From assembly GCA_965240325.2 (NCBI GenBank), contig OZ251223.1, positions 1,116,001 to 1,180,000 on the forward strand: a stretch of 64,000 bases of DNA, in the 5' to 3' direction. The DNA comes from Rebecca billardiae RCC1528 (lineage: Eukaryota; Haptophyta). The translations under genes and the position numbers were made by a program. The notes beneath the pieces were generated by a model, which searched no databases, was not told where the DNA came from, and saw only the letters and a list, made by a program, of their open reading frames with translations. Positions within the stretch are counted from its first letter, which is position 1. Every line of letters starts with the position of its first letter. Below are positions 32,720 through 42,720 of this stretch, piece after piece.

Positions 32720-34213
32720 TCAGAGCGCCTGCCCGGTGGAGATTGTCAACAGAGCCAGAAGCTTGCGCACCCACGGCATGCTGAGCAGAGTAACGACCAG
32801 TGCGCCATTGAGCACCATTCCGCCGACAGCGAATGGGAACGAATCTGCGTCATCGGCCAGAGCCAGCGTGGAGCCGGCATTGCCCGCACACGAGAGCGAG
32901 AGCCCACGGGCGACAGGATCGCGAACGCCAAAGTGATCGAGAAGCGGCTTGCCGAGTGGGATCGTGGTCAGGCCGGTAATGACGACGGCAAGGATCGCAA
33001 TGCCTCGCTCTGCACGGAGGCATGCCGTCGCCTCGAGCGCCAGCGGCATCGTGATCGAGCGCGGAAGCAGCGCAGATCGCAGCCCGGGTGCAATGCCGAG
33101 CGCGCGCACCGACGCGGCCGAGATCGCAAGTCCCAGGCACGCGCTCGTACCGATGACCCCAAGCACTTGCACGCCTCGCGACGCAATGTCCCGCCGGTGC
33201 GTGTACAGCGCGAACGCGAACGAGGCCACCGCCGGTCCGAGCATCGCCCCAAGAGCGCCGCCACCGCCGGCGATGAACTCAGAGACGGCCGACTGCAGCG
33301 GCCGGCCAAGGGCTGTTGCCATGGCGGAGAGTGCCGCGCCGTTGAAGATCACGGCGAGAACGATCGGGTGGACCCACGTGCGCACGCGCGCAGGCAGGAG
33401 CTCGCCGACAGTGAGCCCGAGTGGGGCCAGGGCCATGTAGTAGCCATGCAGGGCTTGGTTGCCAGCAGATGTGCCGCGAAGGGCCAGGGCGGCGCCTCCG
33501 AGGATGGCGGTGCTCACAAGAAGCAGCCGCCGTGCTAGGGAGCCGCCGATGCGCGGGCTGGGGCTGGCATTGGTGCGCGTTCCGATTGCGGGAGCAGGCG
33601 TCGACAGGGGAGCGGGGGGTGGGACGTCCGGCGTCGCAGAGCCGCGTGCCAAGCACACCAGGGCTATCACAAGGGCTGCATGGAGCGCGAGGGAAGCGTG
33701 GCAAAAGAGGATCAACGCCAGGAATGACGCCGGCGGCAAAGCGGGAAGCGTCCATGGGAGCGGCACAATCCCCGGCACGTAGAAGGCGGGCAGCCATCTC
33801 GTCAAGAAGGAGCAGCCCGGAGCGAAAAACGCGTGCACGCGCTCGGCCAGGTCCAGACGCACCGCGGCCAGCATGCACATACTCGCCGCGATCGCCATCA
33901 TGGAGAGGAGAGAGGGGCTAAAGGTGAGTCCGATGGAGCTGAGCACGGCCGATGACGCCGCGTTGACGCCGGCCAGGGCCGCGATGGGCAGCACCGCCTT
34001 GCAGACGGCAGCAATCGATGATTGTCGGGCCGGCGCTGGCTGGGCGCGTGCATGCAGCGTAGGGCGTCGAGCGACGGCATGGCGGCGCAACCGAGTAATG
34101 TCCGTTGGACCACCCGCAGCAGGACGCAGCAGCGGTGACTCACTGCCGCACGTCGAGATGCACACGGCTGTGATAAGCAGCACGAGCACCGCGCGTCGTC
34201 CGCGCGCCATCAT
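32720..34213 (-). CDS. PLGG1: Plastid glycolate/glycerate translocator, LrgA-LrgB type
   Basis: A multi-pass protein of 497 residues in one exon. The N-terminus (MMARGRRAVLVLLITAVCIS) is a signal peptide, followed by an Arg/Ala/His-rich part without acids that could be a transit peptide. The C-terminal half is LrgB-like: RSITMPLALEATACLRAERG corresponds to the family's KSVTTPIAMEI region, and DHFGVRDPVARGLSLSCAGNAGSTLAL to its DPVARGLALGTASH region. The N-terminal half is hydrophobic and fits LrgA/CidA. The plant protein exports glycolate and imports glycerate across the plastid envelope during photorespiration; the same role here is inferred. The frame runs open to 34573, but that part overlaps the divergent acetyltransferase gene and lacks similarity, so I start at 34213. 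Confidence 0.82.
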   Translation of the reverse strand: MMARGRRAVLVLLITAVCISTCGSESPLLRPAAGGPTDITRLRRHAVARRPTLHARAQPAPARQSSIAAVCKAVLPIAALAGVNAASSAVLSSIGLTFSPSLLSMMAIAASMCMLAAVRLDLAERVHAFFAPGCSFLTRWLPAFYVPGIVPLPWTLPALPPASFLALILFCHASLALHAALVIALVCLARGSATPDVPPPAPLSTPAPAIGTRTNASPSPRIGGSLARRLLLVSTAILGGAALALRGTSAGNQALHGYYMALAPLGLTVGELLPARVRTWVHPIVLAVIFNGAALSAMATALGRPLQSAVSEFIAGGGGALGAMLGPAVASFAFALYTHRRDIASRGVQVLGVIGTSACLGLAISAASVRALGIAPGLRSALLPRSITMPLALEATACLRAERGIAILAVVITGLTTIPLGKPLLDHFGVRDPVARGLSLSCAGNAGSTLALADDADSFPFAVGGMVLNGALVVTLLSMPWVRKLLALLTISTGQAL

Positions 34214-34381
34214 CTGTCGGGGTTCCTGAATCGTCCGGCTGATCAACAAGCTGAAAGCACCGTAGTGCGTCCGGACCAAGGGGTTCAATCCGGACGCACG
34301 CCGACTCGCGAGCGGGGAGCTCCGACGAGCTGAACGCTTTGCATCCCGCTGGCCGTGGGCCGAGCGCGCTCTTATCCCTAG
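34214..34381. promoter_or_regulatory. Shared promoter with an 11-bp perfect inverted repeat
   Basis: Between two divergent starts, GTGCGTCCGGA (34265-34275) and TCCGGACGCAC (34289-34299) form a perfect inverted repeat around a 13-base centre. It lies 52-86 bp before the PLGG1 start and 83-117 bp before the acetyltransferase start. A dimeric regulator site shared by both genes is a reasonable inference. Confidence 0.45.
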
Positions 34382-35217
34382 ATGCGTGGCACTCAACACG
34401 CCATCGCTCTTGCAGCGGGTGTCGTGCTCGGGCTCGCTGGGCAGGCCCTGATGACGCGGCTGCGCATCTTGTACATGTCCAAGATGCGGCGCCGCCGTCT
34501 GCCGTACTTTCTCTCGGACCGCTGTGCTGAGGCACAGCGCTTGCGATCTGGCGGTCGATTCGAGGCCCGGCACCCAGATGTCTGGCCGATGCTGCGATAC
34601 GCCAAGGAGATGTGCGACGAGTTCAACTCTCAGCCACTCGGCGCGCGCCCGCGCGAGGTCATCCTCCGGGATCTGTTCGGCTCCATACCGACCGTCGGTC
34701 CACCGCCAAACGTGGAGGCCCCGATCTATGTATGTGCTGAGCGCGCCCGCTCTTGCTGTCAGCTATCCCTTCAGTACATTTGCCTTATCCGCCCCCATCC
34801 TGCTGACCCTGCTTGTGTGACCGCCCGCAGGTAGATTATGGCTGTCACATCACTGTGGGGAAGGACTTTTATGCAAACAACGGCTGCATCTTGTTGGATG
34901 GCTGCGAGATCAAGATCGGCGACTACGTGAAGCTCGCGCCAAACGTGCAGATCTACACAGCAGAGCATCCGCTTGACCACGTCGAGAGAAGGGCCGTGGA
35001 GTCAGGTCGCCCCGTCACCATTGGTGATGACGTTTGGATCGGTGGTGGCGCCATCATCCTGCCAGGCGTCACGATTGGGAATCGGGCGGTGGTCGCTGCG
35101 GGTGCCGTCGTCACCAAGGACGTCCAGGCCGACACCATCGTTGCGGGCTGCCCAGCACGAGTCATCCGTGACCTGCACTCTGATCCACCGGTTGTGGTGT
35201 CCACTCCGCGGCGATAA
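34382..35217 (+). CDS. LacA/Maa/NodL-type O-acetyltransferase with N-terminal membrane anchor
   Basis: Exons 34382-34729 and 34831-35217 (intron 101 bp, GTATGT...CGCAG, phase 0) give 244 residues. A hydrophobic segment at 6-24 (HAIALAAGVVLGLAGQALM) precedes a Maa-like N-terminal region (PMLRYAKEMCDEFN). The second exon is a left-handed beta-helix of hexapeptide repeats: VDYGCHITVGKDFYANNGC, IKIGDYVKLAPNVQIYTAEHPLD with the catalytic His, GDDVWIGGGAIILPGVTIGN, then AAGAVVTKDVQADTIVAGCPARVIR. Family members acetylate sugar hydroxyls using acetyl-CoA. A membrane anchor is unusual for this family and suggests a secretory or envelope location. The acceptor sugar is not known. Confidence 0.9.
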
Positions 35218-35987
35218 GTATACGATTACAGCTAGCCTTAGAGTACGCTACGTCAGCATCACTATCATCGACGATGATATATTATATTAAATTAGCTAGC
35301 GTCGACGTGCCACTCACACGTCATGTCACATTGACATGTGATGTGGTGTCCGTCACAGTGTCCGTGACTCGTCCGAGACCGATTGATTATTATTATTAGC
35401 TGCTTACTCTCGAGACTATGTGACTTGTGAACGTGGTCGTGGAGGACGACCGAGTCGACTGACCGTCCGACGCCGACGGCGACGACTGACGACTTGTTAC
35501 TAAATAAGTAAAAGTTACATTTAAGTTACTCACTCACTCAGGCTGACGCGAGGCGGTTCGTCTTCGGAACACCGAGTAGCTACACACTAGCTGACGATGA
35601 CAGTAACAGTTCCCGGGGATGATATTATTGATAATATCGTTATAGTCAGCACTCATGAGTCATGAGCGACTCATGCGTCTCATCCTAAGACACAGCGCAA
35701 AATGTATAAATTTTATACATATATTAATATAGTATCTGTGTCTTAGGATGAGACGCATAAGTCGCTCATGAGTGCTAATGACTAACGATATTATCAATAT
35801 AATATCATCCCCGGGAACTACTGTTACTGGATCATCGTCAGCTAGTGTGTAGCTACTCGATGATTCAGTCAGCGTATTATTCGTGAGACGTCTTCATCAT
35901 CGGTCAGCCAGCCAGCACACGACGGTGCACGACGGCATTATATTGGCAACTATTGCGCCAATGTTCACTAATGTTGACCATCAGGCA
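35218..35987. other. Convergent spacer dominated by a large hairpin
   Basis: No gene is seen; the 287-bp fold-back at 35573-35859 fills its centre. Confidence 0.6.
35573..35859. repeat. Long hairpin, arms about 123 bp, loop about 40 bp
   Basis: The left arm 35573-35695 (CGAGTAGCTACACACTAGC to CCTAAGACACAG) is the reverse complement of 35736-35859 with a few small insertions and substitutions. The loop is AT rich and itself contains TATAAATTTTATA. The element is symmetrical between the convergent acetyltransferase and ACL4 genes. No coding frame. It may be a MITE, a hairpin transcript precursor, or a two-sided 3' end structure. Confidence 0.88.
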
Positions 35988-37409
35988 TCAGTTGTCCGTC
36001 TCCATCATGTCCGCAGAAGCTGCATCACCATCACGCGACCGCCCTGCTGCCGGCTTGGCATCGGCGGGTGTGCGAGAGCCTGCATCGCGCAGAAGCTCGT
36101 GGACCTGGTCGAACGACTCCGCCCTGCGGCACAACGCGAGATGCGCACAGGGAAGGCACAGGGGCGCAGACGCCATCAGAGCGGACGACTTGAGTGCCGA
36201 GCACACGCCGACATCCCCGCCATGCACGCGCAAGTGCCACGCACCACTCATGCAGCTCCTGCGCACACTCGCTTGATGGCCGCTCACGTAGCTGCGTCGT
36301 CCTCCACTCGAGGTGTCGCTCAGCCGCCTCGCGGTCTTCAGCCCGCACGGCGGCAAGTGCCGCGAGATAGCGCAGCTCCGCGGAATCCTCGTCCTGATGC
36401 CACAGCGACACGCGACCGCGGCGACGGTGCTGGGGAGGGGGGGAATCAGCCAGTGCGTGCAGTGCGTGCTGTGTGCACCCGCAGGCATCGGCAACGCGTG
36501 ACGCACCTCGAGGAGCAGCTGCTCAAGCACATCGCACGCGGCGTCCGGCATTTCTGCCTCGAGTAGCAGCTTGCCCGTCGTCGTGCGGAACTCGTGCGTC
36601 GGGAGCTTCGCGAGGTCACCGCTGTCGACGGCCGCTGCTGTGAGCGAGGCAACCTGCGTGAGTGCTGTGCGCGCCTCCTCACGCCGCGACTGGGTGAGGC
36701 GCAGGTTGGCGAGCGCCTGCAGGGCCTCAGCTTGAGCAGCTGGGGACGATTCGCCGAGGGACAACGCATGCTGCACCGCTGACTCGCACCGCTGCTCCGC
36801 ATCTGGCTCGTCGCACAGGTCGGTGAGGAACACCTGCCAGCACACCGCGTGCAGGCCAGGGGGTGGCGTTAGGCCAGTGAGCAACCCAGCAGGCTGGCAA
36901 TGAGACGCGCGGAGCGGGCACGCGGATGGGCCCCGGATCGAGGCGCGCGCGCGCACCTCGGCAATGGCGCAGTGCGCCGCACACATCTGCTGCTGCAGCT
37001 CGACGAGCTCGTCGTCATTCGCGCGCGCGGCCTTTTTGGACAGCTTCGACGAGCCTGCGCGCCGTGCTTTGAGCACCTCGGCGTGGGCGTCCATGAGAGC
37101 GAGCCCTTGCTCGTAGCAGCTCAGCGCCTCGGCCCCGCTGAGGAATTGCCCCAGGTTCATGTACTTGGCATAACCCTCATTCGGCTGCAGTTCGATGCTG
37201 CGCCGCAGCACGGGCACGGCACGCTCTGGCTCTCCCAGTCGCACCAAGAGCTCACCCGTCGCGTCAAGGACCTCGCAATCATCAGGGGCGACATCTAGAG
37301 CTCGCTCGTAGAACTTGAGCGCCAGCGGAAGCTCGAACGTGTCGACGCACTGCCGCGCGCGAGAGACCAGGTCGTCCCGCGACGCAGGGGCCTTGGCGGC
37401 CGTCGCCAT
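35988..37409 (-). CDS. TPR protein resembling Acl4, assembly chaperone of ribosomal protein uL4
   Basis: Exons 37409-36957, 36833-36507, 36393-36245 and 36123-35988 give 354 residues; introns are 123, 113 and 121 bp, all GT-AG with GTGCG donors. TPR-like helices include LALKFYERALDVAPDDCEVL and ERAVPVLRRSIELQPNEGYAKYMNLGQ. Features typical of Acl4 follow: EALSCYEQGLALM, IAEVFLTDLCDEPDAEQRCE (across the first splice), AEALQALANLRLTQSRREEA and VLEQLLLEDEDSAELRYLAAL (across the second). Acl4 keeps uL4 (Rpl4) soluble on the way to the nucleolus; that role is inferred by family. The acidic tail ends ADMMETDN. The last splice makes a Trp codon from TG plus G. The start at 37409 is chosen because the upstream ATG at 37532 adds no TPR sequence. 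Confidence 0.78.
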   Translation of the reverse strand: MATAAKAPASRDDLVSRARQCVDTFELPLALKFYERALDVAPDDCEVLDATGELLVRLGEPERAVPVLRRSIELQPNEGYAKYMNLGQFLSGAEALSCYEQGLALMDAHAEVLKARRAGSSKLSKKAARANDDELVELQQQMCAAHCAIAEVRARASIRGPSACPLRASHCQPAGLLTGLTPPPGLHAVCWQVFLTDLCDEPDAEQRCESAVQHALSLGESSPAAQAEALQALANLRLTQSRREEARTALTQVASLTAAAVDSGDLAKLPTHEFRTTTGKLLLEAEMPDAACDVLEQLLLEVRHALPMPAGAHSTHCTHWLIPPLPSTVAAVACRCGIRTRIPRSCAISRHLPPCGLKTARRLSDTSSGGRRSYVSGHQASVRRSCMSGAWHLRVHGGDVGVCSALKSSALMASAPLCLPCAHLALCRRAESFDQVHELLRDAGSRTPADAKPAAGRSRDGDAASADMMETDN

Positions 37410-37571
37410 TGGCCACGCGCCCGTCGTCTCCAGCTGAGGCCAGGCGGCTCCTGCAGTCCTGCTGGGCGGAGCGAAGTTGCAGGCCGGGCGGACGCAGGCG
37501 CGCGGCAGGACGCGGACGGCACATCTGCCCACGCAGCATGCGGCATGCCTGACTCACGATACTGTATCAGC

Positions 37572-38063
37572 ATGGCGTCTGCTGTGCGTGTGTCGGTCAA
37601 GGCGGCTGATCAGCCCCGCAGTGTCAGCGTGCTCTGCACAGTGGACGCAAGACAGCCGATGGATGCGTTCGTGCGCTCAGCGTGCGCACGGCTGGGCCTC
37701 ATGATCGGTAGCGACGAGCTTGTGCGCGTGCATCTGGGGCACACGGACACGATCGTGATGGATGCACAGGATATCCGCGAGGGTGACTTGCTGGTCCTGC
37801 ATGTCGATCGCCCTCCGAGACCCACCAGGCAGGTCGAGACGACAGACCATCACCGGATCACATTTCGAGCAGAGGTGCTGCGCGCCATCATGATCGTCCT
37901 CATCTTCGTCATGCTCGACTGCATGCTGCGACGGGCATGGTCCCCCTCACCCTCTGCAGCGCGAACAAACGCCCCTGGCGGGCTTAGCAGTGCCGAGCGA
38001 GCAGATCTGATCGCGCGTGTGTGTCCACGAGGAGTCGAGTGCACCATGATGGAGGGCGGCTGA
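37572..38063 (+). CDS. Small membrane protein with ubiquitin-like N-terminal domain
   Basis: 163 residues in one exon. Residues 1-80 look like a compact beta-grasp domain: VRVSVKAADQPRSVSVLCTV, a helix DAFVRSACARLGL, and the ending QDIREGDLLVLHVD, which resembles the last strands of ubiquitin or doublecortin-like folds. No Gly-Gly end is present. A single membrane helix (AIMIVLIFVMLDCML) lies at about 108-122, followed by a short polar tail. It starts 163 bp from the divergent ACL4-like gene. I do not recognise the family; a tail-anchored or single-pass protein that displays a ubiquitin-like domain is an inference. Confidence 0.55.
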   Translation: MASAVRVSVKAADQPRSVSVLCTVDARQPMDAFVRSACARLGLMIGSDELVRVHLGHTDTIVMDAQDIREGDLLVLHVDRPPRPTRQVETTDHHRITFRAEVLRAIMIVLIFVMLDCMLRRAWSPSPSAARTNAPGGLSSAERADLIARVCPRGVECTMMEGG

Positions 38064-38688
38064 ACAGCAACAATGAACGTACACGTGTGCTGGGCACCAA
38101 TGAGGCTGCCGATGACTTCCGCCTGAGTTCTGGTCAGACTCAGACGGTCCATATTCAATCAAGCGCAAGCTGTAGCGTAGTCTTGTGGTGCTCATAATGT
38201 CGTAGCCGTACGGGACGAACTACGGGCGAAGCCTGACAGGGCCACTGACGGGCTGCCAGCCTGGCAGGGCGCCAGTGAGACTGCGTCTGCCAGCTGGCCG
38301 AGCTGGCCGACCGCGGACCCCCGTCCGCGAACTTATATAGAATGAGGATGATGAATTCGCTTACTGCTCTAATATATATCTATGTTTCGTATCTCTGTCT
38401 CAGCTGCTGCTCAGTAAGCTATAGCAGCAGCCTCCGAGACTGATCCGATGAGACGGATGACGAGTCCGTCAAGTATTATCCAGCCAGTGTATTGGCGCTA
38501 ATTGGCGCTCCGATGCGCGGCCATACTACCGCCAACTAGCTACTAGTAGCTAAGCTCAACTACTACTGTACTATACTGTAGAACATGTATTAGTTATCAA
38601 AATTATACCACTCAGTTACTCATCCGAGTTAAGTTATTCATCAGAGTCAGTCGTCCGGACCAAATCTAATCAACTGTCACGATTATAC

Positions 38689-38747
<59 letters not shown>

Positions 38748-39529
38748 GATGACGATCGCTCATCACGCGGTGATCGCCGCAGTGACTGGCGGCAGATAAT
38801 CAGTAATCTGCGCGGGTGAGAATCTGCGCCATCCCGGTGCTGCCGATCTGGCATACAGTAGCCACTGTATTAGTGAGTGTAGGAATCGGAAGGTAGCAGC
38901 GCAGTCTCTTAATTTATGACAACTAGCGCTTAGGCTTATTATTCCGGATGAGGCTAAGTTGAATGAAGTGAGCATTGAGAATTTGAGACCAGTGACAGTG
39001 TCAGGCCGATTATGATTGCGGGATATGCCGATCGATCATGGTAGTGCGCGGACCGATCATATACTATCCGATATCTAGGCCGAGCAGACTCTAGGCTCAA
39101 GGCTGCGCGGGCCACCGCTGCGTCCGCTGCCGGGGCCTGCGCGCTCGGGTCCCGGGGCTGCCGGCTGGGCTCCGGTCACTGCTCGGGGGCACCGCCACCG
39201 GCGCGGAGCAGCCAGCTCAGAGCCTCGGCTAACCGACTGCGACGACTGCGCGCAGCTGCCGTCCCGGCGAAGTCAGTAGTCACGTCGTGCCCATCCGATT
39301 ATACTAGCTATTGCCCGCCATCATATATATATATATCGTAGTAGACGACATGGATCACACGTATTCACAGTGACAGATGGACCGCCGCTCATTGCACAGT
39401 GACCTGAGTAGTGAGTCAGTGCGGCACTACAGGCTTCTGTCTAGCTGGCGCATCCGCATGGCCACTGCGACGATGTGGACGGAGTCACGCGCCAGCACCC
39501 TCTCCCAAACGAGCGGCGAGACAACCCAC
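38064..39529. other. Convergent spacer, low GC with GC-rich island
   Basis: No gene is seen. It holds the (TA)n tract at 38686-38745 and a GC-rich patch at about 39085-39270 without a convincing frame. Confidence 0.6.
38686..38745. repeat. (TA)n microsatellite
   Basis: About 28 TA units preceded by TACATA variants. Confidence 0.95.
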
Positions 39530-42159
39530 CTAGGCCTGCGTTTCGACGGCGTCCTGCAGCATATCTTCCGTTTCGGCTGGTGTTGGTGCGGCGGCGCCGC
39601 CGTTTGCGCTGATGGCGCCGGACTCGTCCGGCCGCGTGAGCGAGATCTTGTTGAACATGTCTCCGAAGATGGCCTTCTCCTTGCGCTTCTCCTCCAGCAT
39701 GCGCTCCTTGAGCTGCTTGAGCTCCTCGCGCGCGTCGCGGTTCTTCGGGTCCAGCTTGACCACCTGCGCAGAAGCAGCACGCGTCGGGGAGGCCGGGCGG
39801 TGTGAGCAGTAACGCGCGGCGCGGGGTCGGGCGTGCACCAGTGCCCCAGAGCACGTGCGCTCTCGCGCGAGCGGTGTCGCGCAGTGCACCTTCATGAGGT
39901 CCTCCTTCGCCTCCGCCGTGTGGCCAAGACGCGCATGCCCCTGCCCACGCCTCAGCAGCCCCTTCACCGACTCGCCATCGATGCTGAGCGCCTGCGGGTG
40001 CGCGGCACGACGGTTGGGCCCAGGGCCAGGGCGCGCACGGCCGTGAGCGCGGACGGCCGAGCGCTCCGCTGTGCGCGTGGCGACGCGCGCGCGCGGATGG
40101 GTGGGCGCGGCCGCGCACCTTGTCCGCGGCGTCGATGGCGGCCTTGTGATCCCCGAGCCGCAGGTAGCACGCCGCCTGGTTCAGGTGGCACTGCAGCCGC
40201 ACCTTCTCCGCGCCCTGCCTCTGCTCGCCCTCCGCGAGCTCGTCGCCCGCGTCCTGCACAACAGCGATTGACTTCTCGTACTTGGGCAGAGCGCGCGCGT
40301 AGAGCCCCTGCGCGAAGAGCGCGTTGCCCTGCTCCTTCTTGCGCAGCTGGAGCTCGACGCGCTCGGCGGGCTCGAGGTCCCACTCGTCCTTCGCCTTCTC
40401 AAACTCCACGAGCTCCAGCCGCACCTTGAGCGCCGCGCCCACCGCGCCCGCGTCGACGGCGCGCGCCGTCGCGAGCGCGGCCGTGTAGCCCCAGTCCCCC
40501 GGCACCTCGAGCTCGACGACGGCGCCCTTGGCCATCTCGCGCACGGCGGCGTCGATCGCCGGGATCATCACGTCGTCGTCGAGCACCCACGCCGCGGGCT
40601 CGCCGCCCGTCGTGTCCTCGAGCGGCGCGCCGCCCGCCGCCGCCGACGCGAGCGAGACGGTCAGGTGCGTGCGCGCGCGCGTGCGGTCGGCCGGTCGTTC
40701 ATAGGAGCCGTCACCCGCGCCGACGATCTTCATGCGCACGGCGCCGTCGGTCTTGGGCACGGTCTTGATCTCGACCCAGCCGACCAGCTCGATCCTCACC
40801 ACAACAGCCGCGCCGCCGCCCAGCGCGCTGCCGTCCGGCTTGAGCGCCTCGCTCGAGCCCGCCGCGCACGTGAACTCCGCACACTCGTTGCGGTTCATGC
40901 CTGAGACGTGATAGAACACAGGCGGCAGCCCGGCGCTCTGCTCGTCGCCGATGACGAAGGAGAGCGGCGTCGCGGCGTCGGCGGCGGCGCCGGCGGGACG
41001 CGAGCTCTCCAGCTCGGCGCCGCCCTCCGCCGCGCGCACCGCGTAGTGCACCTGCGCCTCCCAGCCCTCATGCGGCTTTGCCCAGCCGTCGCCAACAGTC
41101 AGCTTCTTCTTGACGAGCGCCCTCGCGCCTCCGGAGAGGTCCTCGATTGTGTGCACGTGCTTCGCCTCGAGGGCGCAGGTGATCGTGGTGTCGGGCGGCA
41201 CGCCGAGCGCCGCGTCGCCCGCCGGGCCGTACGCCGCCTCGGGCGGCACGCGCAGCTCGTACCGCGAGTGCAGGTGCACCTGCTTGATGACGCGCTCCAG
41301 AAACGGAGGGAAGCCTGCGCGCGCGTTCGCGTCCGCGTCGCCGACGACGAACGGCGCGCTCGAGAGCGAGCCGTCGGAGGAGGCGACGACGGTGCCGTCG
41401 GGCAGCTTGACCTCGTACGCCACTGCGCGCGCGCGAGCGGCGCGCGCGAGGCTCACGCGTGAGCGGAGCGCGCGCGGGCGCGCGCCAGGGTTGAAGCGCG
41501 CGCGCGCCGGGCGGCGCGCGCCGGCCGCCGCGCTGCGCCGCGCTGCCGCGCGCACAGAAGGCCTCGGTGCCGTCGTCGAAGATCTCCCACGACTTGGAGT
41601 CCATCACGCTCTTGATGCTGACCAGCCCGTCGTTCGACATCTCCACCTTGCACCAGTCCACCAGCTCGAGCTCGTACTCGACCGTCGCGTCCGGCGGCAC
41701 GCCGCGCGCCGCGTCGCCGTCCGCGCCGAATGCGAGCGCAGGCGCGAGCGTGATGACCACCTTCTCATTCCGCAGCATCGTGCGCACCGCGCGCACGATG
41801 CCGCTGGGCACGGGCGCGCCCTCGCCGTCGGCCGGGAGCTCGAAGCGCAGCGGCTCCTCCGCGTGCGCCGTGTCGAACGGCGCGTCCGCCCCCTTCACCT
41901 TCGCCGTGTACTTGACGGCGACCTCGTACAGCGGCAGAGGGTTGTCGTAGCCGATCCCGGGCGTGATCAGTTTCTTGAGCACCTGGCCCGGCGTGTCCTT
42001 GCTGGGCGAGATGTCCACCTCGTCGCCGATCATGTTCTCGCCCATGTGCGAGTTCATGTCCTCGGTCACGTCGAAGTCGTCGCCTTCGAGCCCGCCGAAG
42101 TTGCCCATGTCACCCATGCCGCCAAAGTCCATCCCGCCCATCCCGCCCATCCCGCCGAG

Positions 42160-42243
<84 letters not shown>

Positions 42244-42315
42244 AGGTGGCATACCACCAGCCTCCTCCTCGTCGGAGAGTTCCAGGTCTTCCGCACGCAC
42301 TGCGCGGCGTGCCAT
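39530..42315 (-). CDS. Large immunophilin: four FKBP-like domains plus TPR
   Basis: Exons 42315-41556, 41422-40119, 39991-39890 and 39763-39530 give 799 residues; introns are 133, 127 and 126 bp. After an acidic start (AEDLELSDEEEA) comes a Gly-Gly-Met run, then four FKBP-like units beginning near residues 105, 245, 370 and 490. Unit 1 reads VAVKYTAKV, PSGIVRAVRTM, FGADGDAARGVPPDATVEYELEL; unit 2 ends AYGPAGDAALGVPPDTTITCALE. The TPR region starts RVELQLRKKEQGNALFAQGLYARALPKYEKSI and ends with basic LKQLKERMLEEKRKEKAIFGDMF. The layout matches plant ROF1/FKBP62 and animal FKBP4/5, Hsp90-binding co-chaperones. The Trp that lines the FKBP12 active site is missing in all four units, so the isomerase activity is doubtful. 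Confidence 0.85.
42160..42250 (-). repeat. (CCCATGCCG)n coding repeat, Gly-Gly-Met
   Basis: About ten 9-bp units encode MGG near the N-terminus of the FKBP protein. Copies are nearly identical at the DNA level, which shows recent slippage. Confidence 0.9.
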
Positions 42316-42720
42316 GCGCAGCGCGCCGTTCGCGCGCACCGCACCGCGCGTGAGCGACGAGCAGATTGGGGGGGGGGGCGCAGGAGCGGACGCGCAGGGT
42401 GTGACACATGCGGTGGCTCCCTCCGCCCGGCGGCGACGCACCGTTGGAGAAGCTTGTGAGATTCGCCATGCTCGCAGTGTTGTGAGTGACGACGCGACAA
42501 GCAGGCGGGCGTGCGTTCCCGGTCCGATCGACCGTCGAGACGCGCGTCTCGAGCAGCATGCGGGTAGACTGCCGTCGCCAAGGCAAGCCGTTGCGCACCT
42601 GGTTCCGGATGCAGACCCTGACCGGTCCGGCCCCGCGTTCGGGTTCGCTCAGCGCGCCGCAGCAGGGTGGCCGCCGTCCGCTGGGAGCAGCTTGCATTGG
42701 TGCCCACGCGGCGGGACCCG
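42316..42720. promoter_or_regulatory. Shared upstream region of the FKBP and sorting nexin genes
   Basis: 405 bp between divergent starts. It includes a short G run (about 42368-42377). The upstream frames open from 42441 and 42667 add no recognisable protein sequence, so I treat them as leader. Confidence 0.35.

Noticed and set aside
38435-38475. GATGAGACGG...GACGAG stretch resembling a hammerhead ribozyme
   Set aside because: The CUGAUGA and GAAA core elements are not both present and the stems do not close.
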